Assembly: GCA_000431835.1 (NCBI GenBank) | Contig: HF987902.1 | Location: forward strand, 1 to 6,850 | Length of the DNA: 6,850 nt | Direction: 5' to 3' | Source of the DNA: Succinatimonas sp. CAG:777 | Lineage (GTDB): Bacteria; Pseudomonadota; Gammaproteobacteria; Enterobacterales; Succinivibrionaceae | Shown here: positions 6,175 through 6,850 of the stretch, one piece after another | Numbering within the stretch: position 1 is the stretch's first letter | Layout of the letters: each line of letters begins with the position of its first letter | Made by a program: the position numbers and the translations under genes | The notes under the pieces: generated by a model | Databases searched by the model: none | Seen by the model: only the letters and a program-made list of their open reading frames with translations | Told to the model about the DNA's origin: nothing

Positions 6175-6510
6175 ATGAACAGAATAATATTGCTAGAACC
6201 TTTTTCTAAATGGTTAAAAAAACTTAAAGATCCTATTGCTAAAGCCAGAATTATTAGTCGTCTGGAACAGGCTAAAAATGGCAATTTTGGAGATAGCAAA
6301 CCTATCGTAAGCAATATACATAAATTTTTTGAAATGCGCATAGCAGTTAGTGCAGGATACAGAATTTACTATTTCTGCGACGGAACAAATATTTATGTTG
6401 TTGCCTATGGAGGAACTAAGTCAAATCAGGAAAAAGATATTCTTAAAACAGAAAAAATAATTAGCATTTATAAATTACAGGAGCAGGAAGAAAATGGCAA
6501 AAAAAATTAA
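6175..6510 (+). CDS. RelE/ParE-superfamily toxin, HI1419 (HigB-like, phage Gp49-like) type
   Basis: The 111-residue protein fits the 'addiction module killer protein' family, whose members are small toxins of the RelE/ParE fold; RelE and HigB relatives cut mRNA on the ribosome. Visible family features are PFSKWLKKLKD (9-19), ISRLEQAKNGNFGDSKP (27-43), FEMRI (52-56), AGYRIYYF (60-67) and GGTKSNQEKDI (79-89). The last of these is usually GGDKSxQ-DI, so a T replaces the common D. The loop before FEMR seems a few residues longer than typical. It is toxin-first, and its end overlaps the antitoxin start by 17 nt, so the two are co-translated. The ATG has only a weak upstream site (AAGA) and lies almost at the predicted transcription start. 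The gene looks intact. Exact RNA target cannot be read from sequence. Confidence 0.9.
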   Translation: MNRIILLEPFSKWLKKLKDPIAKARIISRLEQAKNGNFGDSKPIVSNIHKFFEMRIAVSAGYRIYYFCDGTNIYVVAYGGTKSNQEKDILKTEKIISIYKLQEQEENGKKN

Positions 6511-6790
6511 GTCAGAAATATTTGATGCAGCCAACTTCTTGGATAACGAGGAAGTTATTGCTGAGTATATAAACATTGCCTTAGAGTCAAACGATCCTAA
6601 TGAATTACTTAAAGCTCTTGATACTGTTGCCAGGGCAAAAGGCATGACAAGAATCGCAAAGAAAACAGGGCTAAACAGAGAAAGTTTGTATAAGAGCCTA
6701 AAAGAAGGAAACAGACCTTATTTTGACACATTACAAAAAGTACTTAGTTCCATTGGAATAAAATTTAAAGCGGTTCCGTCTGCTACCTAA
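6494..6790 (+). CDS. Antitoxin with Xre-like helix-turn-helix, HI1420 (HigA-like) type
   Basis: The 98-residue protein fits the 'addiction module antidote protein' family that partners HI1419-type toxins. An N-terminal segment FDAANFLDNEEVIAEYINIALE (split as 10-20 and 21-31) probably contacts the toxin. ALDTVARAKGM (41-51) is the family hallmark, and the DNA-binding helix-turn-helix follows (about 52-70: IAKKTGLNRESLYKSL). FDTLQKVLSSIGIKF (77-91) closes the domain. It neutralises the toxin and likely represses the shared promoter through the 6147-6164 dyad. The ATG at 6494 lies inside the toxin's last codons, with AGGAAG just upstream (6485-6490). Length is typical and no defect is seen. Confidence 0.92.
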   Translation: MAKKIKSEIFDAANFLDNEEVIAEYINIALESNDPNELLKALDTVARAKGMTRIAKKTGLNRESLYKSLKEGNRPYFDTLQKVLSSIGIKFKAVPSAT

Positions 6791-6850
6791 CAATGGATTT
6801 TGACGTTCTGTAGACTTATCAGGTAAAAAAATAACATGAGCGGAGAGTTC
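6791..6850. other. Window end, no supported gene
   Basis: Sixty bases after the antitoxin hold no hairpin terminator. An ATG at 6836 opens five codons up to the window edge, preceded by AGG 12 nt upstream. This is too little to call a gene. Confidence 0.5.

Noticed and set aside
6123..6341. Minus-strand frame opposite the toxin gene
   Set aside because: Shadow of the toxin coding strand; no ribosome site or family match.
1..6850. CRISPR array, tRNA, rRNA, integrase or transposase
   Set aside because: None of these was seen on either strand.

Overview
The window looks like chromosomal DNA of an AT-rich, probably anaerobic gammaproteobacterium. The serine/threonine symporter SstT is close to the Enterobacteria/Vibrio type in length and motifs. 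FeoAB implies uptake of ferrous iron, which is available under anoxia. A gut or rumen Succinivibrionaceae-like host would fit, but that assignment is inference from gene type and base composition.

Left part (1-4306), conserved and compact: a minus-strand feoA-feoB operon, translationally coupled by a TAATG overlap, ends at a strong intrinsic terminator (42-80). A divergent regulatory region of about 430 bp (2568-2996) follows. It holds a good sigma70 promoter for sstT, several short dyads, a repeated CAAAAT/ATTTTG motif and one Fur-like half box. sstT runs on the plus strand (2997-4232) and ends at a bidirectional terminator (4256-4278). That terminator lies nearly centred inside a perfect 11-bp inverted repeat.

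Right part (4307-6850), accessory and visibly AT-richer: first comes a broken minus-strand gene (4893-4307). It reads as 195 codons if one in-frame TAG and one A7-run frameshift are ignored. Next is about 400 bp without a convincing gene but with a hairpin and palindromes. Then comes an orphan half-length type I restriction specificity (HsdS) fragment carrying one target-recognition domain. Last is an intact toxin-first toxin-antitoxin pair of the HI1419/HI1420 (HigBA-like) type, whose putative promoter contains a dyad between -35 and -10.

The core genes serve nutrient uptake: FeoA/FeoB for Fe2+, SstT for Na+-coupled serine/threonine. The right part looks like a decaying defence/addiction island abutting sstT. 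I do not see a clearly new multi-gene system. The most unusual items are the doubly interrupted gene, the stand-alone half-HsdS, and the nearly leaderless toxin start with its built-in operator-like dyad.
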